DNA from: an uncultured Ruminiclostridium sp.
GTDB lineage: Bacteria > Bacillota > Clostridia > Oscillospirales > Ruminococcaceae
Assembly: GCA_947630175.1 (NCBI GenBank)
Contig: CANRGJ010000001.1
Coordinates: forward strand, 124,001 to 188,000
DNA: 64,000 bases
Direction: 5' to 3'
The notes under the pieces were generated by a model, which was not told the DNA's origin, ran no database searches, and worked only from the letters and a program-made list of their open reading frames with translations. Positions 54,226-62,352 of the stretch are shown piece after piece. The first letter of the stretch is position 1, and every line of letters starts with the position of its first letter. Position numbers and translations under genes: made by a program.

Positions 54226-54816
54226 ATGGAAAAATCAAAAGAATATATTTGCTCCAACTGCGGAGCGGCGGTCACATCTGAAATATGCCCATATTGCGGC
54301 AGCGTTACAAGCGTAAAGACAATCGAAGCGTATATGGAATATCCTGTAATCGATTGTAAAGAAGCAGCGTTGGGATTCTGGACAACTGTGTTCCCGTTGA
54401 TATTTGCCGTAATGTTTACCATAGCAGGAATAGCAATGTTGACAATTGCAATTTCGGGTATGGCCGAAGATGGTGCGATGCCGCTTATTATATTGATGTT
54501 CATACCGTTCTTCCTGATTGGTATAGCTGCGACTGTAACAGTTTTAAAGAATGTTATAAGATACATAACTCTGAAAAGAAAGGGAAAACATATCACAGGA
54601 ATGTTTTACGGTTATGCTGGCGACAATGTGCGGATCAATGGACGGCCTGCGCAGGTGGCAAAGATTTTGGTGGATACGCCGCAAGGAAAACGGTTTATAA
54701 TGTACCAGCTTGGCAGTACCGAAAAGAGTATTACCGTTAATCAAGAAGTACGTCTTCCGGTTTACAATGATATTTTTATGATTGAGAAAAATCGGGATAA
54801 AATAACAAATTGGTGA
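54226..54816 (+). CDS. Zinc-ribbon membrane protein
   Basis: N-terminal CSNCGAAVTSEICPYCG plus two hydrophobic segments. Confidence 0.55.
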   Translation: MEKSKEYICSNCGAAVTSEICPYCGSVTSVKTIEAYMEYPVIDCKEAALGFWTTVFPLIFAVMFTIAGIAMLTIAISGMAEDGAMPLIILMFIPFFLIGIAATVTVLKNVIRYITLKRKGKHITGMFYGYAGDNVRINGRPAQVAKILVDTPQGKRFIMYQLGSTEKSITVNQEVRLPVYNDIFMIEKNRDKITNW

Positions 54817-54848
54817 AAAATCCCTCCTATACAGGAGGGATTTTTTAT
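54816..54848. terminator. Bidirectional terminator between convergent genes
   Basis: AAAAATCCCTCCT-ATAC-AGGAGGGATTTTTTATTT. Confidence 0.8.
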
Positions 54849-55414
54849 TTGCAGCACAATTGATTGTAAAGCTGTTTCATTTGCATAATTCCTCTTTTTT
54901 GAGAAGAAATTATGTTTTTCAGTATAGGTGTAAGTTCACAGCATATGTCGTATTGAAGAGCATTTTCGCACAATCTCACTGCACCCATATGATGAGGTAT
55001 CATTTCTCTGATAAAATTGCAGTCTATATTATTTGTACTCTCCGCACAACTCATTTGAGAAAACATAGTTTTTAATATTTCGTCTGTTTTAGCCTTGTAT
55101 TTACATAAGCACTGCCTTGAATTGCGTTCTTGAGCGCAGCAGCAAAGTATTATTCTCATTCTTTCTATGCTTCTTGTCTGCTCGCTTATGATGTTATTTG
55201 CAATATTCTGTAACGCTAAATTTGTTGTATATTTAAGAAGATTTTTTGACATCTGTATAGCCGCTTCATGGTGCGGTATCATTTGAACGATAAAGTTATG
55301 AGAAATGCTGTTTGTGAGTCTGGCATTATTTATTCCGTTTATCATTTGATTAAGTATGCAGCTGTATTCATCTAAATATTTTTTTGTATTGCAACTTAAA
55401 TCACAGTTATACAT
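54845..55414 (-). CDS. Cys-rich protein with two DUF305-like HH units
   Basis: FIVQMIPHHEAAIQMSKNLL and FIREMIPHHMGAVRLCENAL, internal duplication; many Cys. Confidence 0.7.
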   Translation of the reverse strand: MYNCDLSCNTKKYLDEYSCILNQMINGINNARLTNSISHNFIVQMIPHHEAAIQMSKNLLKYTTNLALQNIANNIISEQTRSIERMRIILCCCAQERNSRQCLCKYKAKTDEILKTMFSQMSCAESTNNIDCNFIREMIPHHMGAVRLCENALQYDICCELTPILKNIISSQKRGIMQMKQLYNQLCCK

Positions 55415-55501
55415 AAAATCACCTCTTTATTCATTATATTCCTGTTTAATAAAAAGGTGAGAACAAAACAAAACGCTTGCGTTTTACGCAAGCGTTTAAA
55501 T

Positions 55502-57166
55502 TTATTTTATAATTTCGCTGAGATTAAGTGCGCTGAGCAGACCTCTTACCGATGATGTGATGATGTCGCTGTGTACTCCTGCGCCCCAGGTTATTACACC
55601 GTCTTTATCAGCTATCTCAACATAAGTTATCGCTTTTGATTTTGAACCTGTATTCAGTGCATGCTCGTTATATGAACAAAGAACAAACTTCAAATTAAGG
55701 CATTTTCTCAGCGCATCGCTTACAGCGTCAAGTCTGCCGTTGCCTGAGCCGGTGATCGTTCTTTCCTGACCGTTTTGTATAATCGTGAGCTTTGCCTCAA
55801 TTTCTTCGCCTTGGACAAAATGTACTTCCTTGTATTTTATCTTGCTTTCCACATTGACGAATTTTTCGTTGAAAGCCTCATAAATTTCATCGGGCATAAG
55901 CTCTTTATGCAGCTTGTCAGAAATGTCCTTGACAGCGTAGCCTACAGTTTCTCTGAATTTAGGCGGCAGGTCAATGCCGAATTTCTTTTGCAGAAGATAA
56001 CCGATACCGCCTTTTCCACTCTGGCTGTTGATCCTGATGACATCTCCGTCATATTGACGTCCTATATCCTTCGGGTCAATGGGAAGATAGGGAACTGTCC
56101 AGTGTGGAACGTCCTTTTCCTCTCTCCAGCGCATACCCTTTGCGATAGCGTCCTGATGAGAACCTGAAAATGCGGCAAATACCAATGCTCCGCTGTAAGG
56201 CTGCCTGTCGTAGACCTTCATACAGGTCATTTTTTCATATATTTCAATTATCTGGGGAATATTGCTGAAATCAAGCTCCGGATCAACGCCATGTGAATAC
56301 ATATTCAGTCCGAGAGTTACAATATCCACATTTCCAGTTCTTTCGCCGTTCCCGAACAGCGTACCCTCAACACGATCAGCGCCTGCAAGAAGTCCCATTT
56401 CTGTGTCAGCCACAGCGCAGCCTCTGTCGTTGTGCGGGTGAAGGGAAACGATGACATTTTCCCGCTTATAAAGGTTTTCGCACATATATTCGATCTGACT
56501 TGCGTAAACATGGGGCATTGACAACTCCACCGTTACAGGAAGGTTGATTATGACCTTATTTTCATGAGTAGGCTCCCATATTTTCAGCACTTCGTTGCAT
56601 ATTTCCAGAGCAAACTCCATTTCGGTTCCCGTAAAGCTTTCGGGAGAATATTCAAATTTGAAGTTTCCCTCAGTATTTTTTGCAAAATCCAACAGCATTT
56701 TAGCGCCGTCGGTTGCAATTTTGATAATTTCTTCTTTCGGTTTTCTGAAAACCTGTTCTCTTTGCGCAACGGAAGTGGAGTTGTACAAATGTACAACTGC
56801 ATTTTTTGCACCTTTCAACGCCTCAAAAGTTTTTCTAATGATATGCTCACGGGACTGCGTCAATACCTGAATAGTTACATCATCAGGAATAAGGTCTTTT
56901 TCGATCAAAGCACGGCAAAATTCGTACTCTGTTTCAGACGCGGCGGGAAATCCTATTTCTATTTCCTTAAAACCGATTTTAACAAGGAATTTAAAGAATT
57001 CCAGCTTTTCCTCCAGGTCCATAGGCACAATAAGCGCCTGGTTGCCATCACGCAGGTCAACGCTGCACCAAATTGGAGCCTTGTCGATGTACTCCTTTTC
57101 CGCCCACTTATAGCAGGGATAAGGAGGCATAAAATAATTTCTTGTGTACTTTTCTGTGTTTTTCAT
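55502..57166 (-). CDS. leuA: 2-isopropylmalate synthase (LeuA type 2)
   Basis: WCSVDLRDGNQALI, VSLHPHNDRGCAVADTEMGLLAGADRVEGTLFGNGERTGNVD, C-terminal LeuA dimer region. Confidence 0.94.
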   Translation of the reverse strand: MKNTEKYTRNYFMPPYPCYKWAEKEYIDKAPIWCSVDLRDGNQALIVPMDLEEKLEFFKFLVKIGFKEIEIGFPAASETEYEFCRALIEKDLIPDDVTIQVLTQSREHIIRKTFEALKGAKNAVVHLYNSTSVAQREQVFRKPKEEIIKIATDGAKMLLDFAKNTEGNFKFEYSPESFTGTEMEFALEICNEVLKIWEPTHENKVIINLPVTVELSMPHVYASQIEYMCENLYKRENVIVSLHPHNDRGCAVADTEMGLLAGADRVEGTLFGNGERTGNVDIVTLGLNMYSHGVDPELDFSNIPQIIEIYEKMTCMKVYDRQPYSGALVFAAFSGSHQDAIAKGMRWREEKDVPHWTVPYLPIDPKDIGRQYDGDVIRINSQSGKGGIGYLLQKKFGIDLPPKFRETVGYAVKDISDKLHKELMPDEIYEAFNEKFVNVESKIKYKEVHFVQGEEIEAKLTIIQNGQERTITGSGNGRLDAVSDALRKCLNLKFVLCSYNEHALNTGSKSKAITYVEIADKDGVITWGAGVHSDIITSSVRGLLSALNLSEIIK

Positions 57167-57223
57167 ATGTATACCCTTTCCTTCCTGTGTGTATGCAGGT
57201 GAAAAAGCCTTTGCACCCTAAAA

Positions 57224-57478
57224 AAATAAACCCCGCCTCTTAGTAAAGAGACGGGGATAAAATTCCTCGCGGTACCACTCTTCTTAGCGCCGTTTGCGCT
57301 CACCTTAGCTACACATCAATCAATGCGCTACTCTATAACGGGAGAACCCGGTCAAGCCTACTGCAAATTCAACCGACTGCTCAAGGGTGAGCTATAACAG
57401 AATCGTTTTACCGTTTCGCACCTTACAACGGCTCTCTGAAAAACTCAACTGCTTTTTTCCCTATCATCGCATTTCAAC
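57224..57478 (-). ncRNA. T-box riboswitch leader of leuA
   Basis: T-box motif AAGAGTGGTACCGCGAG on the minus strand (57266-57282); terminator CCCCGTCTCTTTACTAAGAGGCGGGG + T run; candidate Leu CTC specifier in TTATAGCTCACC. Confidence 0.9.
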
Positions 57479-57867
57479 GTTTTTATTATATTTGATTGTT
57501 TTTGTTTTGTCAAGTGTTTTTCCGAATTTTTATGAAAAATTTCTTTTGTACCCACAAAAATCAAGAGGGAAGCGAACAGTTTCTGAAGAAAGTCTGTCTG
57601 GATATTTGATGAAAGCCACGTTCCTACCGCTATTCCCAGGAGTCCGCCCGGTATAAGATACAGAAGTTTTTTCCATTGAATAAGTTTATTTTTCTGATGA
57701 ATGACAAGCGAAACCAACGCCGTGGGAAGAAAAAACAGCAGGTTGACTCCCTGAGCAGTGATCTGTTCCACTCCCGCAAAGGCGGTAAGGTAAATGATAA
57801 GTATGAAGCCTCCTCCAAATCCCATGGAGGCGGCTATTCCCGATAATAATCCGATTATAATTTCCAT
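57445..57867 (-). CDS. TauE/SafE (TSUP) family half-transporter
   Basis: IIIGLLSGIAASMGFGGGFILIIYL...GAQ(GVN), hydrophobic; pairs with the next half protein. Confidence 0.7.
   Translation of the reverse strand: MEIIIGLLSGIAASMGFGGGFILIIYLTAFAGVEQITAQGVNLLFFLPTALVSLVIHQKNKLIQWKKLLYLIPGGLLGIAVGTWLSSNIQTDFLQKLFASLLIFVGTKEIFHKNSEKHLTKQKQSNIIKTLKCDDREKSS
57485..57513 (-). promoter_or_regulatory. leuA promoter
   Basis: Minus strand TTGACA-17 nt-TATAAT. Confidence 0.7.
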
Positions 57868-57874
57868 ATTTATA

Positions 57875-58216
57875 TCATTTCAAAAAAATTCTTATTGCCG
57901 CTGCCAGCATAACTGCGCCGAAAATCCTTCTTAATACAGAATTTGGCACTTTTTTCAAAAAAAATGCTCCTATAACTGCACCGATAATTCCGTACGGAAT
58001 GTATGCCGCCGCCATATTAAAGTCCAGCTTGTCGCCCAGCAGATAGCTTATCGTTGTGGCGGTGCTTAATATAAAAATAAATGCGACGGAGGTTGCATGA
58101 CTTTTTCTCGGTTCAATGCCGGAGGATTCCAGCATTGGAACCGCAGCTATCCCGCCGCCTGATCCGAAAAGACCATTTAAAAGTCCGCATATTACACCCA
58201 TAAGATGTTTTTTCAT
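57875..58216 (-). CDS. TauE/SafE (TSUP) family half-transporter
   Basis: GVICGLLNGLFGSGGGIAAVPMLESSGIEPRKSHATSVAFI. Confidence 0.75.
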   Translation of the reverse strand: MKKHLMGVICGLLNGLFGSGGGIAAVPMLESSGIEPRKSHATSVAFIFILSTATTISYLLGDKLDFNMAAAYIPYGIIGAVIGAFFLKKVPNSVLRRIFGAVMLAAAIRIFLK

Positions 58217-58284
58217 TTTTCACCTTTTTTATTTTATTTTGCATTTTTATATTTCATTTTATACTGTATGAAAAACATAAAAAT

Positions 58285-58310
58285 ACGGAGCTTTCTTTCG
58301 AAAGCTCCGT
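58285..58310 (-). terminator. Terminator of the probable 6S RNA
   Basis: ACGGAGCTTTCGAAAGAAAGCTCCGT followed by ATTTTTAT on the minus strand. Confidence 0.75.
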
Positions 58311-58312
58311 TT

Positions 58313-58494
58313 ACCGCTGCGCCGTCGCATGATGAATAAAAACCCGCTTTTGAGCAGGGTGGGTAAAGATCTCCTTGCAGGTTCACGCTCCCTTCGTCCG
58401 CAGTGCGGGAGGTCTGCAATCCGCTGCAACCGAGAAATCCCTTTTAACTATGTGTTGGATTTTATAAACCACCACACTAACTAAACGTAGCAGT
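58313..58494 (-). ncRNA. ssrS: Probable 6S RNA
   Basis: ~182 nt ORF-poor unit; 5' ACTGCTACGT pairs with 3' GCGCAGCGGT as closing helix; internal helices and central open region; intrinsic terminator follows. Confidence 0.55.
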
Positions 58495-58536
58495 GATATT
58501 ATTATTTATTGACCAAGTTGAATAAATACCTGTATA

Positions 58537-58863
58537 TTATTGGCAATGTCCGCATTCGCAGTTATCATCACATTCGCTGTCACCGTAAACTGAATTCAAA
58601 TGCTCAATGAATGCCTGACCTACCTCATCATAAAGTTCATCATCGTCAACAGTGGACAGCATATACTCTCCGTTTTGTTCAACTTCTTTCAAAACGATGA
58701 ATTCAACGTCGTCTTCTTCAAGTTCGTCAGATTCGGTGTAGGGAACAAGCGCAACATATTTTTGATCATCATAGCATATCGCATCGATAACTTCAAACTG
58801 TTCTCCGTCAAGATCTACTATCTGAGGCTCGTATTCTTCAAAATCTTCGTTTTTATCAGCCAT
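58537..58863 (-). CDS. DUF1292 family acidic protein
   Basis: IVDLDGEQFEVIDAICYDDQKYVALVPY...EFIVLKEVEQNGEYMLSTVDDDELYDEVGQAF. Confidence 0.85.
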   Translation of the reverse strand: MADKNEDFEEYEPQIVDLDGEQFEVIDAICYDDQKYVALVPYTESDELEEDDVEFIVLKEVEQNGEYMLSTVDDDELYDEVGQAFIEHLNSVYGDSECDDNCECGHCQ

Positions 58864-59058
58864 ATTTTATCAGCCTGTTTACATTAAAAACAAGCTACTC
58901 CTTTCATTCAAACTACCTTTTTATTATACCTTATATAGCTATTTATGTCAATAGAAAATAAATTCCTTTTGCTACAAAATTGAAAATTATGTGTAAAATG
59001 CTACAAAAATATTTCTCAACAGTTGAAAAATATATACAAAAACACCATTAAAAAATTA

Positions 59059-59087
59059 TTGACATTATTCTTTACATATGATATCAT
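59059..59087 (+). promoter_or_regulatory. Strong sigma-A promoter of the large ncRNA
   Basis: TTGACA-17 nt-TATCAT. Confidence 0.7.
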
Positions 59088-59093
59088 ATAAAC

Positions 59094-59775
59094 AAGGAAA
59101 GAGGAACAGAAAACCTCAGGAAACAAAGTTCAAATCGACTGACGAATGACAGGATTGACGTTAAGAGTTTCCATGAGTGGGCGGAAAAAAGGATTTATCA
59201 TAACCGCAATGTTATTATTTCCTACGACGAAACGACAGAATAAAGTGACTTTTATCATAACATCAAAAAGCGACGCTTTAAGTATGAAGTTTCAATGTGC
59301 AGTGTGACAACTGCACAAATCTTATCGGGAAAGGAAGCGAGTCCAATGGAAATAATTGAATCACAGAATCACGAATTGCGGCTCGTGACTGTAATTGCCT
59401 GAAAAAAAGCGGAGTAAAACCGCAGAACAGTTTATTAAACAGCGTTTCTGCCGGTACTCAAATCAGAACGATTTGTTCAAAACAAAACAGCGCTTTATGG
59501 CTGCACCGCAATTCAAATGTGATTACGCCTCGGACGTAAATCCGAGTGTATAGCAGGTCACATTAAACTGCTTTTATATATTTAATCCCGTGCAGGAGTG
59601 ATTTAAATTGAAATTCACAAAATTTCGTGTATTCTTTAAAATCGGTCCAAGCGAATGACAGAAAGGGATTAATCCAATGTACTACTTAATTTACAATTGA
59701 ATATCATCCTGCAGGTAAATCTGCGAAGAAAAGGATAGTTAAACCTCTTACAGTGAAAACTGTAAGAGGTTTTTA
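59094..59775 (+). ncRNA. Candidate large structured non-coding RNA (~680 nt), family unassigned
   Basis: No ORF of 60 aa or more in any frame; consensus promoter upstream; terminator at the end; hairpins such as GTGCAGT/ACTGCAC, nested AATGTGA..CTCGGA/TCCGAG..TCACATT, GCGG/CCGC, CACGA/TCGTG. Confidence 0.6.
59742..59775 (+). terminator. Intrinsic terminator
   Basis: CCTCTTACAGT-GAAA-ACTGTAAGAGG-TTTTT. Confidence 0.9.
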
Positions 59776-59846
59776 GCGTATTGTATTGACAAATAATTTA
59801 TTTAGCTGTATTTTATTTATTGATAACTTTTTTCGGGAGAATTCAT

Positions 59847-60758
59847 ATGATTTATACTGTCACACTAAATCCGGCGATAGACTATGTTGTTGAGCTTTCC
59901 GCCTTTAAGGAGGGAGCAGTTAACCGTTCCGTTTCAGAGAAATATTTTTGCGGCGGAAAAGGGATAAACGTATCATTGGTGCTTAAACAGCTTGGGATTG
60001 ATTCAACGGCTATGGGTTTTATTGCCGGATTTACAGGGGACGCTATCGAGGAAAACATAAAAAAGCAAGGCGTTAAAACAGAATTTACACATATTAAAAA
60101 CGGGATCTCTCGTATAAATATAAAGCTGAAAGCAGAGTGGGAAAGCGAAATAAACGGACAGGGACCTGAAATTATTCGATCAGAGACGGATGCTTTTCTT
60201 ACAGGATTTGACCATATAAAAAACGGCGACATTATCGTTCTTTCAGGGAGCATTCCGTATTCTGTTGATAAAGATATATATGAAAGAATACTGGAGCGTC
60301 TGAGTGGTAAGGATATTTTGTCAGTAATAGATACATCGGGGAAAATACTCACAAACACGTTGAAATACCATCCTTTTTTAGTAAAGCCCAATCATATAGA
60401 GCTATCTGAAATATTCGGCGTTGACATTAACACACCTGAACAGGCAATAAAATACGCAAAAGAATTGCAAAAACAAGGCGCAGTCAATGTTATGGTCTCT
60501 ATGGCGGAAAAAGGAGCAGTCCTTGTCGATGAAAACGAAACTGAACATATTTCTGATTGCCCACAGGGAATTGTTGTTAATTCGGTAGGAGCAGGGGATT
60601 CAATGGTTGCCGGATTTCTGGCAGGATATATTGAAAAAAAGGATTATGATTATGCTCTTAAGCTTGGTACAGCGGCAGGAAGTGCAACTGCGTTTTCGAC
60701 TGGACTTGCGGACAGGGAAAAAATAAATGAAATTTTTAACCGACTGAGCATAAATTAA
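59847..60758 (+). CDS. 1-phosphofructokinase / PfkB-family hexose kinase
   Basis: VTLNPAIDYVVEL, GGKGINVSLVLKQLG, VNSVGAGDSMVAGFLAGY. Confidence 0.9.
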   Translation: MIYTVTLNPAIDYVVELSAFKEGAVNRSVSEKYFCGGKGINVSLVLKQLGIDSTAMGFIAGFTGDAIEENIKKQGVKTEFTHIKNGISRINIKLKAEWESEINGQGPEIIRSETDAFLTGFDHIKNGDIIVLSGSIPYSVDKDIYERILERLSGKDILSVIDTSGKILTNTLKYHPFLVKPNHIELSEIFGVDINTPEQAIKYAKELQKQGAVNVMVSMAEKGAVLVDENETEHISDCPQGIVVNSVGAGDSMVAGFLAGYIEKKDYDYALKLGTAAGSATAFSTGLADREKINEIFNRLSIN

Positions 60759-60878
60759 TCTTTCTTGACAAATAGAAGGTATATATGATATAATGTTTTT
60801 TGTATAATTATATTTTAATTTCAAATAGCTTTATGATAAAATATTTTTATTGCGCAAAGCGGAAAGGATAATATTACA

Positions 60879-61226
60879 ATGGCTTTGATTGAAGAACTGA
60901 ATAAACTGGGTGTAAATACAAACGAGGCGCTACAAAGATTCAGCGGAAACAGCGCTTTATATGAAAGGATGATAGGAAAATTTCCTGCGGCGGCTCAGGG
61001 ACTTGAGGTGCTGAAATTTCTTGAGGAAGGCGATTATGCCACCGCATTGGAAAATGCTCATACATTAAAGGGAGTAACTGGTAACCTTTCCCTAACTCCT
61101 CTTTATAAGGGATATACCGAAATAGTTAATCTGTTAAGAGCAAATGACCCTGAAAAGGCAAAGGAAACCCTTTTAGAATTGATTCCTGTTCAGGTAAATA
61201 TAATTGAATGTATAGAAAAAAATTAA
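60879..61226 (+). CDS. Stand-alone HPt domain phosphotransfer protein
   Basis: 115 aa; ALENAHTLKGVTGNLSL contains the phosphoacceptor His context. Confidence 0.8.
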   Translation: MALIEELNKLGVNTNEALQRFSGNSALYERMIGKFPAAAQGLEVLKFLEEGDYATALENAHTLKGVTGNLSLTPLYKGYTEIVNLLRANDPEKAKETLLELIPVQVNIIECIEKN

Positions 61227-61250
61227 GATTTTTGTCTTTTGGAGGAAGCT

Positions 61251-62285
61251 GTGGAAAAAGCAACTATACTTATCGTCGACGATATGGAAATAAATCGTGT
61301 ACTGCTGGCCAACGGCTTTGGTGATGATTATAATATCATGGAGGCTGAAAACGGGGAACAGGCCGTAAAAATACTAGACAGCGGTGAAAAAATATCGGCC
61401 GTTTTGCTGGATATGATGATGCCTGTAATGAGTGGTATCGACGTATTGCAGCATATGAACAAAAACAATTCGATAAAGCGTATTCCTGTTTTCATTATAA
61501 CGGCTGCCGAGGGTGAGGATATATTGATGGCAGCGTATGAGCTTGGCGCCGTGGACGTTATTTCCAAGCCTTTTATGATGCAGTTTTTGAAATGCCGAAT
61601 CGGTAACGTAATTGAACTTTACCGCCATAGAAATGACTTAGAAGCATTGGTGGAAGAAAAAGCCAACCGCCTGGAGATAATAAATAAATCAATGGTAGAG
61701 GCGCTTGCCAATATCATAGAATTCCGTGACTGTGAATCTGGGGAACACGTAAAGCGCATAAGCGGTCTTACAAAAATACTTATGACTGAGATCAGCGGTA
61801 TGTACTCTGAATATTATCTGACCACGGATGAAATAGAAAAGGTTTCTACTGCATCAATTCTGCACGATGTGGGAAAGATAGCTATTCCCGACAATATACT
61901 TAATAAGCCGGGCAGACTTACAAAAGAAGAATTCGAGTTTATGAAATTACATACCGTTAAGGGTTGTGAGATACTCTCGAATATTCCGAATATCATTGAC
62001 GAAGATATTTATAATTATTGCTATGATATTTGTCGTCACCATCATGAGCGTTGGGACGGAAGAGGTTATCCTGACGGGATAAGCGGAGATGATATTTCTA
62101 TCTGGGCGCAGGTGGTTGCTGTTGTTGACGTTTATGACGCCCTCATCTCTCCCAGGGTTTATAAATCTGCATACGATCATGAAGTTGCTGTAAAGATGAT
62201 ATATAACGGAGAGTGCGGTACGTTTAATCCGAAGGTGCTCAAAGCATTTGACAAAGCAATAGGAAAAACGGGTTGCTTTGATTAA
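61251..62285 (+). CDS. Response regulator with HD-GYP domain
   Basis: Receiver (ILIVDDMEINRVLL, VLLDMMMPVMSG, FIITAA, SKPF) + HD-GYP (ILHDVGKIAIPD, HHERWDGRGYPDG). Confidence 0.92.
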   Translation: MEKATILIVDDMEINRVLLANGFGDDYNIMEAENGEQAVKILDSGEKISAVLLDMMMPVMSGIDVLQHMNKNNSIKRIPVFIITAAEGEDILMAAYELGAVDVISKPFMMQFLKCRIGNVIELYRHRNDLEALVEEKANRLEIINKSMVEALANIIEFRDCESGEHVKRISGLTKILMTEISGMYSEYYLTTDEIEKVSTASILHDVGKIAIPDNILNKPGRLTKEEFEFMKLHTVKGCEILSNIPNIIDEDIYNYCYDICRHHHERWDGRGYPDGISGDDISIWAQVVAVVDVYDALISPRVYKSAYDHEVAVKMIYNGECGTFNPKVLKAFDKAIGKTGCFD

Positions 62286-62300
62286 ATTATTTCTATAATG

Positions 62301-62336
62301 AAATCTCCTCAATGCAAATTTGCATTGAGGAGATTT
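62301..62336. terminator. Bidirectional intrinsic terminator
   Basis: AAATCTCCTCAATGCA-N4-TGCATTGAGGAGATTT. Confidence 0.8.
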
Positions 62337-62352
62337 TTATTTGTGTTTAACT

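Noticed and set aside
57380-57391. 12-nt match (CTCACCCTTGAG, one base from the repeat) between the CRISPR spacer's 5' end and the leuA T-box leader
   Set aside because: Match covers only the PAM-distal end of the spacer; the seed (3') half does not match. An 11-12-nt match can arise by chance or from hairpin-like sequence, so self-targeting is not supported.
58234-58419. 61-aa minus-strand ORF
   Set aside because: Lies across the probable 6S RNA and its terminator; composition is not protein-like.
59094-59775. Large ncRNA region as RNase P RNA, tmRNA or an intron
   Set aside because: No recognisable RNase P core (GAGGAAAGTC / ACAGAA..CGGCTTA), tmRNA tRNA-like ends or group II domain V motif could be found by eye.
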